Below, piece after piece: positions 1-7,146 of a stretch of DNA of 28,093 nucleotides (positions are counted from its first letter, which is position 1; every line of letters starts with the position of its first letter). Under the pieces are notes generated by a model. That model saw nothing but the letters and a program-made list of their open reading frames with translations, was not told the origin of the DNA and ran no database searches. The position numbers and the translations under genes are program-made. This stretch comes from UMGS1387 sp045541355 (GTDB taxonomy: Bacteria; Bacillota; Clostridia; Oscillospirales; CAG-382), in assembly GCA_045541355.1 (NCBI GenBank), contig JAZQIW010000114.1:1-28093 (forward strand), read 5' to 3'.

Positions 1-33
1 GGGGCAGTCTTATCGGCTGCTCCTTGTTTTTTT
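1..33 (+). terminator. Intrinsic terminator of an upstream plus-strand gene outside the window
   Basis: GGGGCAG (1-7) pairs with CTGCTCC (17-23) with one G-T wobble, and a T-rich run follows at 24-33. The stem may extend past the window edge. It implies a plus-strand transcript arriving from the left that would converge on the serine dehydratase gene. Confidence 0.55.
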
Positions 34-89
34 ACTTTATTTTTATTACTTTTTATCCGGAAGGAGTGTTTCGGCACTGCTGGGTCAAA

Positions 90-262
90 CGAGCTTTTTG
101 TTTCTTCAAATTAGTTACTTTTTGTTTGGCTGGAGTTTCGCTGTCTGCGGACAGCGAGGCGTACTTTTGTATCGACAAAAGAACGGAAAACGCGGCTCGC
201 AAGCCGCGGCACTCCTGCCCGACAAAAATGTAACTTTAAAAGAAACAAAGTAACAAAAAAGT
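90..262. repeat. Imperfect palindromic intergenic repeat with internal hairpins (family S, left copy)
   Basis: The arms at about 95-136 and 212-258 are imperfect reverse complements; both carry GTTTCTT, GTTAC, TTTTTGT and GGCNGGAGT. Inside are three hairpins: TCGCTGTC/GACAGCGA (138-157), CTTTTGT/ACAAAAG (164-182) and CGCGGCT/AGCCGCG (191-208). The unit GGCtGGAGTTTCGCTGTC...GTACTTTT (128-168) recurs twice at the right end of the window. No open frame here looks like a real gene. The form is that of a MITE-like or REP-like non-coding repeat, which is inference. Together with the minus-oriented family R element next to it, this accounts for most of the gene-free stretch 34-449. Confidence 0.6.
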
Positions 263-275
263 AAAATAAGCAAAA

Positions 276-406
276 ATTCGCTGATGCCAAAAAATGGCAT
301 CAGCGAATCACTTTAATCGAGAATGTTACGCTTGGGGTAAAACCCAAAAAGAAATGTTCCTTTTACGGTTTCTTTTGGCGAACCTTTTCTTTTTCTAAAG
401 AAAAGG
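276..406 (-). repeat. Two-hairpin intergenic element R1, likely terminator of the serine dehydratase gene
   Basis: Read on the minus strand, this copy starts 43 nt after the serine dehydratase stop. Hairpin A comes first (CCTTTTCTTT 383-392 with AAAGAAAAGG 397-406, 10 bp). A GCCAAAAGAAA tract and a spacer follow, then TCTCGATTA (TAATCGAG on plus at 314-321). Hairpin B is a perfect 14-bp stem (276-289 with 295-308), followed on the minus strand by TTTTTG. Order and motifs match five other copies in the window. In this position it can act as an intrinsic terminator. Confidence 0.7.
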
Positions 407-449
407 TGGAGAAAAAGCGAAAAAAACGAAAAAAACGGGGAATACAAAT

Positions 450-1889
450 TTACACGTTGTAAAGCTTAGAGAGTCCGCCCTCTCCTGTTTCCTTGTAATG
501 TCGAGAGAGGTCTTTGCCTGTTTCGTACATGGTCTGAACAACGAGGTCAAAAGAAATTTTACGAGTATTGGTGAGGAAGTTTGCGAGGTTTACGGCGTTA
601 ATTGCACGCATTGCAGCGACGGCGTTACGTTCAATACAGGGAATCTGTACAAGTCCGTAAATAGGGTCACAGGTAAGTCCGAGGTGATGCTCAATAGCAA
701 TTTCGGAGGCATACTCAATCTGGTCAAGATTCATGCCCAAAAGTTCACCGAGAGCCGCGGAAGCCATAGCGCAAGCCGTACCTATTTCAGCCTGACAGCC
801 GCATTCGGCACCGCTGATTGATGCATTGGTTTTTACAAGATTTCCTATAAGCGCACCCGTTTCAAGGGCATGAACAATATCCTCATCGGAAAAACCGCGC
901 TTCTTTTTATAATAAAACATAACGGCAGGCAAAACACCGCTTGCACCGCAGGTGGGAGCCGTTACAATCCTTTCACCGCAGGCATTCTGCTCACTTACCG
1001 CAAAGGCAAACGACGCGACCATACGGTTTTCGCGGGTTTCGTTGGTTTCATCTATATGATGCTGAGTATAAAGATGGTTAGCTTTTTTCTGAACGCCGAG
1101 CCTGCCCGGAAGAGTTCCCGTTGACGAAACGCCCTCTTTTATGCTTGTCTGCATCTGATGCCATATTTCAAGCACAAAGTCAAAGATTTCCTTTCCCTCT
1201 ACCCTCTCAACGTACTGCCACAGGCGCAAATCATGCTTTATGCAATACTCACGTATTTCCTCAAAGCTGTGATGTGGATACAGATTACGGTTTTCAACAA
1301 GCTGTTCGCCTTCAACTACTATCTGTCCGCCGCCAACGCTTAAAAATCTGAGCTTTGCAACATCCTTACCGCCTTTGACGGCGTAAAGATCCATGGTGTT
1401 GGGGTGAGGAAGATTGCCCGTCACATAGTCAAAATCCACGGTGCATTTCTTTGGAAGAAAGGTCTGAATAATCGAGTAATCGGTCATATGACCCTTACCT
1501 GTCGAGGCGAGAGAGCCGTAAAGCACAGCACGATAAGAATCGGCATCGGGGTATCTTTCCTTAAACAGCATACTTGCCTTCTCGGGTCCCATGGTATGAG
1601 AGCTGGAAGGACCTCTGCCCACTTTATAAAGCTCACGGATTGTGGGCATGGACTTTACCATTTTTGTCTGCTCCTTCCCCGAAGTGCTGTCACTCAGGAA
1701 AAAGTCAAGGTCCTTGCCAAACATCTTGCACATTGTATAAACAATTTCAATCTGTGGATTTGATATGCCGTTTTCCCATTTTGACACGGCTCTGTTGGAA
1801 ACACCAAGCTCTTTGCCAAGCTCTGCCTGTGTTATACCAAGCTCCTTACGCAACAATGCTATTTTCCCCGCGAAATCAAAGCTGTTCAT
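450..1889 (-). CDS. sdaA: L-serine dehydratase (iron-sulfur, single chain) with fused N-terminal Cro/C1 helix-turn-helix
   Basis: Deaminates L-serine to pyruvate and ammonia in the cytoplasm, using an oxygen-sensitive [4Fe-4S] cluster. Residues 8-62 of 479 form an XRE-type helix-turn-helix (LGITQAELGKELGVSNRAVS). A linker to about residue 78 leads to the serine dehydratase beta domain, with GRGPSSSHTMGP at 91-102, and then the alpha domain. Cysteines in AECGCQAE (Cys365), LTCDP (Cys407) and IPCIE (Cys418) match the known cluster ligands. The TAPTNGACG motif of E. coli-type enzymes reads TAPTCGASG here. The start ATG has GGAGG 8 nt upstream. A TTTACT-N17-TATAAT promoter and a 17-bp palindrome lie upstream, and element R1 lies downstream. 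The enzyme call is firm. The extra DNA-binding domain is clear, but its role (self-regulation or serine sensing) is inference. Confidence 0.93.
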   Translation of the reverse strand: MNSFDFAGKIALLRKELGITQAELGKELGVSNRAVSKWENGISNPQIEIVYTMCKMFGKDLDFFLSDSTSGKEQTKMVKSMPTIRELYKVGRGPSSSHTMGPEKASMLFKERYPDADSYRAVLYGSLASTGKGHMTDYSIIQTFLPKKCTVDFDYVTGNLPHPNTMDLYAVKGGKDVAKLRFLSVGGGQIVVEGEQLVENRNLYPHHSFEEIREYCIKHDLRLWQYVERVEGKEIFDFVLEIWHQMQTSIKEGVSSTGTLPGRLGVQKKANHLYTQHHIDETNETRENRMVASFAFAVSEQNACGERIVTAPTCGASGVLPAVMFYYKKKRGFSDEDIVHALETGALIGNLVKTNASISGAECGCQAEIGTACAMASAALGELLGMNLDQIEYASEIAIEHHLGLTCDPIYGLVQIPCIERNAVAAMRAINAVNLANFLTNTRKISFDLVVQTMYETGKDLSRHYKETGEGGLSKLYNV

Positions 1890-1922
1890 GCCTTATTCCT
1901 CCAAAACGCTTTATTTAACCGT

Positions 1923-1951
1923 ATTATAACAAATAAATCCGCCTTAGTAAA
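1923..1951 (-). promoter_or_regulatory. Sigma-A-type promoter of the serine dehydratase gene
   Basis: On the minus strand, TTTACT (1946-1951) is followed after exactly 17 nt by TATAAT (1923-1928). A TG one base before the -10 makes it an extended -10. It lies 34 nt upstream of the start codon. Confidence 0.65.
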
Positions 1952-1970
1952 GACATATTTTAACATTTTT

Positions 1971-1987
1971 ATCAACCGTCGGTTGAT
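1971..1987. promoter_or_regulatory. 17-bp palindrome upstream of the serine dehydratase promoter, candidate operator
   Basis: ATCAACCGTCGGTTGAT is a perfect 7-bp inverted repeat around GTC. It lies 19 bp upstream of the -35 box and just after the stop of the deacetylase gene. The T-run follows it only on the plus strand, where no gene would use it, so it is poorly placed as a terminator for the minus-strand deacetylase. An operator, perhaps for the helix-turn-helix of the serine dehydratase itself, is an alternative and is inference. Confidence 0.4.
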
Positions 1988-1990
1988 TTT

Positions 1991-2749
1991 TTATTTCTTG
2001 GCAAGCTCATCTACCAAACAAAACTCATACCCCGCCTGTTTGAGATGCTTGATATATCCGTCAAGAATTGCGGCGTTTGTTTCGCTTGTCGGATGAAGAA
2101 GAAGCACACAACCGTTATGGGTACGCGACAGCAGAAGCTCAAGCGCCTTTTCGGGATTCATCTGTTTTGAATTATCCCAGTCAGCATAGGCAAGGCTCCA
2201 AAAAACCGTGGCATATCCCAGCTCTTCGGCGTGCTTCAATGTCGATTCGTTGAATGCCCCCTCGGGTGGTCTGAACAGCTTGTCCATAGAATATCCCGTC
2301 TTTTCATGGAAAAATTTTTCCAGCGGCACTATTTCATCGGTAAAGGCATCTATATCGTAAATCATTCCCATGTTCTTATGATGAACCGTATGATTTCCAA
2401 CAAGATGTCCTTCCTCCTTCATGCGTACGCAAAGCTGTGTATTATTCTCTACAAGCCTCGGCAAAACAAAAAATGTTCCTTTAACATCATTTTGCTTTAA
2501 GATATCAAGTATCTTTTCGACATTTCCGTTTTCATAGCCCGCATCAAAGGTAAGATACACCTTCTTTTCATTCTCTTTACCTATTGTGACGGTATTGTAT
2601 TTATCCACAAAATCCGCTTCGGGACAAAGCATAGGTCGGTTATTGCCTTGGGGCTTGAAGTACCACGAATATCCGTCTGCAAACACCGGTATGCCGATTA
2701 TGACGGCTGCTGCAAAAACCGTATACATGAATCTGAATATTTTTTTCAT
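1991..2749 (-). CDS. PdaA-like polysaccharide deacetylase (NodB/CE4 fold), secreted or membrane-anchored
   Basis: A carbohydrate esterase family 4 enzyme. The closest family I recognise is PdaA, which removes N-acetyl groups from peptidoglycan muramic acid for delta-lactam formation in spore cortex. The chosen ATG has AAAGGAG upstream and gives 252 residues beginning MKKIFRF, with a hydrophobic signal or anchor segment at about 4-23. A longer in-frame reading upstream to 2992 lacks this support. The fold begins with VYLTFDAGYENG (motif 1, Asp then Ala where NodB has TFDDG; PdaA enzymes also vary here). EEGHLVGNHTVHH follows with the metal-binding histidines, then FRPPEGAFN, and finally LLLHPTSE. 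It is transcribed away from argG. The family is firm; true PdaA function, and hence sporulation, is inference. Confidence 0.88.
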   Translation of the reverse strand: MKKIFRFMYTVFAAAVIIGIPVFADGYSWYFKPQGNNRPMLCPEADFVDKYNTVTIGKENEKKVYLTFDAGYENGNVEKILDILKQNDVKGTFFVLPRLVENNTQLCVRMKEEGHLVGNHTVHHKNMGMIYDIDAFTDEIVPLEKFFHEKTGYSMDKLFRPPEGAFNESTLKHAEELGYATVFWSLAYADWDNSKQMNPEKALELLLSRTHNGCVLLLHPTSETNAAILDGYIKHLKQAGYEFCLVDELAKK

Positions 2750-3020
2750 GCATTTTTTCTCCTTTTGCTGTTTGTCAGGGCATATTACAAAAAATATCCC
2801 TGCTTTTTTATTCTGTCCTTTTGCACTTTCAACAAACATTTCAATTGTTTCCGTATGTTCCGTATAATGTAATTTGCATATTAGCCGTATATTTTCGCAA
2901 TTATTCATCGTTTTATGCATTTGGTTCGTTGTTTTCAACAAAGGCTTTACGTTATATATAGTGTATTTTTCAACTATCTTTAGAAAATGCATAAAATCAT
3001 AAAAAAATGCACAATTATAC
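2750..3020. other. Divergent regulatory region between the deacetylase gene and argG
   Basis: No gene is supported here. The region holds a 12-nt sequence, TTTTATGCATTT (2911-2922), whose exact reverse complement recurs at 2985-2996, 62 nt away and just upstream of the argG -35. A partial third ATGCA lies at 3007-3011. An imperfect hairpin, CAGGGCATATT with AATATCCCTG, lies at about 2777-2803 in the likely leader of the deacetylase. No clear deacetylase promoter was found. A TTATTCATCG stretch (2901-2910) weakly resembles half of an ArgR box, but I do not call it. Confidence 0.35.
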
Positions 3021-3049
3021 TTGATTTTTTTTGAAAATGGTGGTATTAT
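3021..3049 (+). promoter_or_regulatory. Promoter of the arginine cluster
   Basis: TTGATT (3021-3026), 17-nt spacer, TATTAT (3044-3049), preceded by TGG, giving an extended -10. The expected transcript start near 3056 leaves a leader of only about 33 nt, so no riboswitch or T-box precedes argG. Confidence 0.7.
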
Positions 3050-3088
3050 TTATTCAAATTAAAAAATCTTTCAGAAAAGGTGACAAAA

Positions 3089-4324
3089 ATGTTAGACAAA
3101 TCTAAAATCAAAAAGGTAGTCCTTGCATATTCCGGAGGACTTGATACATCCATTATTATTCCGTGGCTCAAGGAAAACTACAACAACTGCGAGGTTATCG
3201 CCGTATCCGGCAACGTAGGTCAGGCAGACGAGCTTGACGGTCTTGAAGAAAAGGCTCTCAAAACAGGAGCATCCAAGCTTTACATTGAGGACCTTACAGA
3301 AGAATTCGTAAACGATTTTATCATTCCTACCGTAAAGGCAGGCGCTCTTTACGAGGATTATATGCTCGGAACAAGCTTTGCACGTCCCATCATCGCAAAG
3401 CGTATTGTTGAAATTGCAAAGGCTGAGGGTGCCGATGCTATCTGCCACGGCTGTACAGGTAAGGGCAATGACCAGGTAAGATTTGAGCTTACAATCAAGG
3501 CGTTTGCTCCCGATATGCCCATAATCGCTCCTTGGAGAGAATGGACAATCAAGAGCCGTGAAGAAGAAATTGAATACGCAGAGGCTCACAATGTTCCTCT
3601 TAAGATTAACCGCGAAACAAACTACTCCAAGGACAAGAACCTCTGGCATCTTTCTCACGAGGGTCTCGACCTTGAGGATGCAGGCAACGAGCCTCTCTAC
3701 GAAAAGGAAGGCTTCCTTGAAATGGGTGTTTCTCCCGTTCAAGCTCCCGATGCACCTACATACATCACTCTCGACTTTGAAAAGGGTGCGCCTGTTGCTC
3801 TTGACGGCAAGAAGATGAGTGCAAAGGAAATTATCCTCGCGCTCAACGAACTCGGCGGGGCTAACGGTATAGGTCTTCTCGATATCGTTGAAAACAGACT
3901 TGTCGGCATGAAGTGCCGCGGTGTATACGAAACTCCCGGCGGAGCTATCCTTTATGCAGCTCACAGCTATCTCGAAACCATCACTCTCGACAAGATGACC
4001 ATGCATGAAAAGCAGAAGCTTTCCATCACTTTTGCAGAGCTCGTTTACAACGGTCAGTGGTACACACCCCTCCGTGAAGCTCTCTCTGCTTTCGTTGATT
4101 CCACACAGCAGACAGTTACAGGTAAGGTTAAATTAAAGCTCTACAAGGGCAACATTATCAAGGCAGGCGTATGGTCCGACTACTCCCTCTACTCCGAAGA
4201 GCTTGCAACCTTCGACGAGGACAACGTATACAATCAGGCAGACTCTGCAGGATTCATCAATCTCTACGGTCTTCCCATCACCGTTCGTGCTCGTCTTAAC
4301 GAAAAGCTTGCAAAGAAAAAGTAA
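3089..4324 (+). CDS. argG: Argininosuccinate synthase
   Basis: Joins citrulline and aspartate with ATP to give argininosuccinate, the second-last step of arginine synthesis. The ATP pyrophosphatase loop AYSGGLDTS is at residues 13-21, and GCTGKGNDQVRFE follows in the conserved nucleotide and aspartate region. The length of 411 residues is normal. I chose ATG 3089 because AGAAAAGGTG lies 8 nt upstream; the GTG at 3080 is itself part of that ribosome site. First gene of the arg cluster behind the promoter at 3021-3049. A hairpin and an antisense R element separate it from argH. Confidence 0.97.
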   Translation: MLDKSKIKKVVLAYSGGLDTSIIIPWLKENYNNCEVIAVSGNVGQADELDGLEEKALKTGASKLYIEDLTEEFVNDFIIPTVKAGALYEDYMLGTSFARPIIAKRIVEIAKAEGADAICHGCTGKGNDQVRFELTIKAFAPDMPIIAPWREWTIKSREEEIEYAEAHNVPLKINRETNYSKDKNLWHLSHEGLDLEDAGNEPLYEKEGFLEMGVSPVQAPDAPTYITLDFEKGAPVALDGKKMSAKEIILALNELGGANGIGLLDIVENRLVGMKCRGVYETPGGAILYAAHSYLETITLDKMTMHEKQKLSITFAELVYNGQWYTPLREALSAFVDSTQQTVTGKVKLKLYKGNIIKAGVWSDYSLYSEELATFDEDNVYNQADSAGFINLYGLPITVRARLNEKLAKKK

Positions 4325-4336
4325 GAAACATATTTT

Positions 4337-4372
4337 ACAGGGCAGAGTTCTCTTTGCCCTGTGATTTGATTT
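4337..4372 (+). terminator. Hairpin after argG, probably a weak or partial terminator
   Basis: ACAGGGCA (4337-4344) pairs with TGCCCTGT (4355-4362), followed by the imperfect tract GATTTGATTT. With so weak a T-run and no visible promoter before argH, partial termination that lowers the downstream genes relative to argG is more likely than a full stop. Confidence 0.45.
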
Positions 4373-4377
4373 AATGA

Positions 4378-4503
4378 GTTTGACCGCTCGGCTTTATGGC
4401 GGACAAACGGTATAACAATCGAGAAATAAAGACTCGCAATTCACCATTATTGGAAAGGTGACAAATTCGAGTTCTTTGCCAAGCTTTCTGCGAAAGAAAG
4501 CGG
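4378..4503 (-). repeat. Antisense copy R2 of the two-hairpin element, between argG and argH
   Basis: On the minus strand: hairpin A is GCTTTCT/AGAAAGC (4483-4501), then TTGGCAAAGAAC, a spacer, and TCTCGATT (complement at 4417-4424). Hairpin B is GTTTGACCGC (4378-4387) with GCGGACAAAC (4399-4408), carrying one mismatch. No T-run follows on the minus strand. The 36 nt at 4468-4503 are identical to 7099-7134 in copy R3. It lies opposite to transcription of the arg genes. Confidence 0.65.
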
Positions 4504-4534
4504 CGAAAGAAAAGTAGGAAAAGGAATTTAGAAT

Positions 4535-5914
4535 ATGAAAATGTGGCAGGGACGCTTTCAGAAGGAAGAAGACGAAAGCGTAAACGATTTTAACTCATCA
4601 ATATCCTTTGACAGCAGAATGTACCGTGAGGACATCACGGGAAGCATTGCCCATGCAAGGATGCTCGGAAAATGCGGAATTATTGACGAGTCGGAAAGCG
4701 AAAAGATTATCGAAGGTCTCAAGGGAATACTCAACGACCTTGAAAACGGCAGTCTTGAATTTGATATGAAGGCAGAGGACATTCATATGTTCGTCGAGGA
4801 AGTGTTGACAAAACGAATCGGCGATGCAGGAAAGAGGCTTCACACCTCACGCAGCCGCAACGACCAGGTTGCGCTTGATGTCAGAATGTATCTTATGCGT
4901 GAGATGGATGAGGTAATGAATCTTGTCAAAAACCTCATGTCTGTCATTGTATCAAAGGCAAAACAGCACACAGAAACGGTAATGCCGGGATACACGCACC
5001 TTCAGCGTGCACAGCCCGTAACCCTCGCTCACCAGATATTAACATATGCACAGATGTTAAAGCGTGACTACATGAGGCTCTCCGACTGCAAGGAAAGAAC
5101 AAATGTCCTTCCTTTAGGCTCATGTGCCCTTGCAGGTACAACCTATCCCATTGACAGGCTTATGGTTGCGAAAGAGCTTGGTTTTTCATCCGTCACCGAA
5201 AACAGCATTGACGGTGTTTCCGACAGAGACTTCGTTCTTGAATTTGCGTTCTGTCTTTCGACGGTTATGATGCATCTTTCGAGATTTTCGGAAGAAGTAA
5301 TTCTTTGGTGCTCAAGCGAATTTGGCTTTATGGAGCTTGACGATGCCTTTGCCACGGGCTCGTCCATCATGCCACAGAAGAAAAACCCCGACATAGCTGA
5401 GCTTGTCAGAGGCAAAACAGGCAGAGTTTACGGCTCACTCACCACCCTTCTTACAATGATGAAGGGACTTCCTCTTGCCTACAACAAGGATATGCAGGAG
5501 GACAAGGAGGCAATCTTTGATGCTCTTGACAACACAAAGCTTTGTCTTGAAATCTTCGCCAAAATGCTCGACACTGCAACATTCCGCATACAAAAATTAC
5601 GTGATGCGGCAGGCTTCGGCTTTATAAACGCTACCGACTGTGCCGACTATCTTGTGAAAAAGGGTATGCCCTTCAGGGCTGCATACAAAATCGTTGGCGA
5701 ATTGGTTGCTGTTTGCATTGAAAAAAACACAACCTTCGAAAAATTGCCCCTTGAAGAATACAGAAAGGTTTCGGAAGTATTTTCGGATGACGTTTACACA
5801 GCCGTTGACCTTGATGTATGTGCAAGCGGAAGAAATGTTATAGGCGGTCCTGCAAAGCAGGCTGTTGAAAACCAGATAGAAAACCTTGAGAAGTTTTTTG
5901 AGGAGTTAGAGTAA
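4535..5914 (+). CDS. argH: Argininosuccinate lyase
   Basis: Splits argininosuccinate into arginine and fumarate, the last step of the pathway. A fumarase/aspartase superfamily protein of the usual length, 459 residues. TSRSRNDQVALD is one conserved block, and the superfamily signature GSSIMPQKKNP is at residues 275-285, with the catalytic serine at about 276-277. The ribosome site AAAAGGAA sits 8 nt before the ATG. Its stop shares a base with the argC start (TAATG), so the two are translationally coupled. Confidence 0.97.
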   Translation: MKMWQGRFQKEEDESVNDFNSSISFDSRMYREDITGSIAHARMLGKCGIIDESESEKIIEGLKGILNDLENGSLEFDMKAEDIHMFVEEVLTKRIGDAGKRLHTSRSRNDQVALDVRMYLMREMDEVMNLVKNLMSVIVSKAKQHTETVMPGYTHLQRAQPVTLAHQILTYAQMLKRDYMRLSDCKERTNVLPLGSCALAGTTYPIDRLMVAKELGFSSVTENSIDGVSDRDFVLEFAFCLSTVMMHLSRFSEEVILWCSSEFGFMELDDAFATGSSIMPQKKNPDIAELVRGKTGRVYGSLTTLLTMMKGLPLAYNKDMQEDKEAIFDALDNTKLCLEIFAKMLDTATFRIQKLRDAAGFGFINATDCADYLVKKGMPFRAAYKIVGELVAVCIEKNTTFEKLPLEEYRKVSEVFSDDVYTAVDLDVCASGRNVIGGPAKQAVENQIENLEKFFEELE

Positions 5915-6951
5915 TGGACAAGAAAATCAAAGCAGGCATTATTGGTGCCACAGGCTATGCGGGCGCCGAGCTTTTCAGGCTTTTATACAGCCACAGAAAT
6001 GTTGAAATTGCAGCAGTTTCCTCAACAAGCTTTGAGGGAAAGGCTTTAAGTGAGGTATATCCCGCACTTACAAATGAGAAAACTTACGTTCTCTGCGATA
6101 TGAACGGAGTAATAGAGGCAAGTGACGTTATCTTTGCGGCACTTCCCCACGGGTTTTCCGAGGAGCTGGCGGCAAAATGCGACGGTCGCGGCAAGGTACT
6201 TATAGACCTCGGTGCAGACTTCAGGCTTACAGACGAAAAGGAGTACACAAAGTGGTACGGTCTTGAATACAAGCACCCCTCCCTTCACGAAAAGACACTT
6301 TACTGTCTGCCCGAAATCAACAGAGAAAAGATTAAGGACATTGACATTATCGCAAATCCCGGCTGTTATCCCACAAGCATTGCCCTCGGTCTCATGCCTG
6401 CCATAAAGAACGGTCTTATTGACACGGAAAGCATTATCATAGACTCGAAAAGCGGTGTTACCGGTGCAGGCCGCGGACTTTCCCAGACAACACATTATCC
6501 CGACAACAACGAGGCTTTTTCGGCATACAAGGCGGGGCTTCACAGGCATACGCCCGAGATTGAGCAGACACTCTCCATGTTTGCAGGCAAGAAGGTGAGC
6601 GTTACGTTCGTTCCCCATCTTCTTCCCGTTAACAGAGGAATCTTATCAACAATCTATGTAAAAACCGAAAAGACCTTCGATGAAATATATGCATCTTATG
6701 AAGAAGCATACAAGAACGAAAAGTTTGTAAGGCTTCAGCCCAAGGGTGCCTTTGCCAACATCAAGAATGTAAGGTGCTCCAACTACTGTGACATCTCGCT
6801 TCACTTTGATGAGCACACAAAAACCCTCATTATAACAAGTGCCATTGACAACATGGTAAAGGGTGCGGCAGGTCAGGCAATCCAAAACATGAACATAAGA
6901 TTCGGTTTTGACGAGGATGAGGGCATTTCGATGCTTGCTCCATCGTTCTAA
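5914..6951 (+). CDS. argC: N-acetyl-gamma-glutamyl-phosphate reductase
   Basis: NADPH-dependent reduction of N-acetylglutamyl phosphate to the semialdehyde, the third step of the acetylated pathway. The Rossmann motif GATGYAGAELFRLL is near the N-terminus. The nucleophile is Cys151 in NPGCYPTS, and the catalytic histidine block is LHRHTPEI (His210/His212). Full length at 345 residues. The start overlaps the argH stop by one base. A small hairpin (ATCGGG/CCCGAT) follows the stop at once, and then the antisense R3 element fills the gap to argJ. Confidence 0.97.
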   Translation: MDKKIKAGIIGATGYAGAELFRLLYSHRNVEIAAVSSTSFEGKALSEVYPALTNEKTYVLCDMNGVIEASDVIFAALPHGFSEELAAKCDGRGKVLIDLGADFRLTDEKEYTKWYGLEYKHPSLHEKTLYCLPEINREKIKDIDIIANPGCYPTSIALGLMPAIKNGLIDTESIIIDSKSGVTGAGRGLSQTTHYPDNNEAFSAYKAGLHRHTPEIEQTLSMFAGKKVSVTFVPHLLPVNRGILSTIYVKTEKTFDEIYASYEEAYKNEKFVRLQPKGAFANIKNVRCSNYCDISLHFDEHTKTLIITSAIDNMVKGAAGQAIQNMNIRFGFDEDEGISMLAPSF

Positions 6952-7009
6952 TCGGGAAGCCCGATATAACAATCCAAGTCAACTCGGATAAAACCGCTAA
7001 TAAAACAAA

Positions 7010-7134
7010 TTTGACTTCTTGCGTCTATGGCGGTCAAACAGTATTACAATCGAGAAACAAAGGCACGCTTTTCACATTCAAAAGTACGATGATAATTGCG
7101 AGTTCTTTGCCAAGCTTTCTGCGAAAGAAAGCGG
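7010..7134 (-). repeat. Antisense copy R3 of the two-hairpin element, between argC and argJ
   Basis: Hairpin A (GCTTTCT/AGAAAGC, 7114-7132) and the GGCAAAGAAC tract are identical to copy R2 over 36 nt. TCTCGATT lies antisense at 7048-7055. Hairpin B has decayed to TTTGAC (7010-7015) with GTCAAA (7033-7038). The right edge abuts the argJ ribosome site, so the repeat sets the 5' context of argJ translation. Confidence 0.6.
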
Positions 7135-7146
7135 AGAGGAAATAAT

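Noticed and set aside
24..233. Small open frame of 69 codons in the left repeat region
   Set aside because: It runs through palindromic repeat DNA and has no ribosome site or recognisable composition.
2750..2992. N-terminal extension of the deacetylase to 333 residues
   Set aside because: The extension has no ribosome site and would bury the signal peptide that starts at residue 82 of that frame; ATG 2749 has AAAGGAG.
3092..4006. Long antisense open frame (304 codons) opposite argG
   Set aside because: It follows the argG codon pattern in shadow, has no ribosome site and no recognisable domain; argG is certain.
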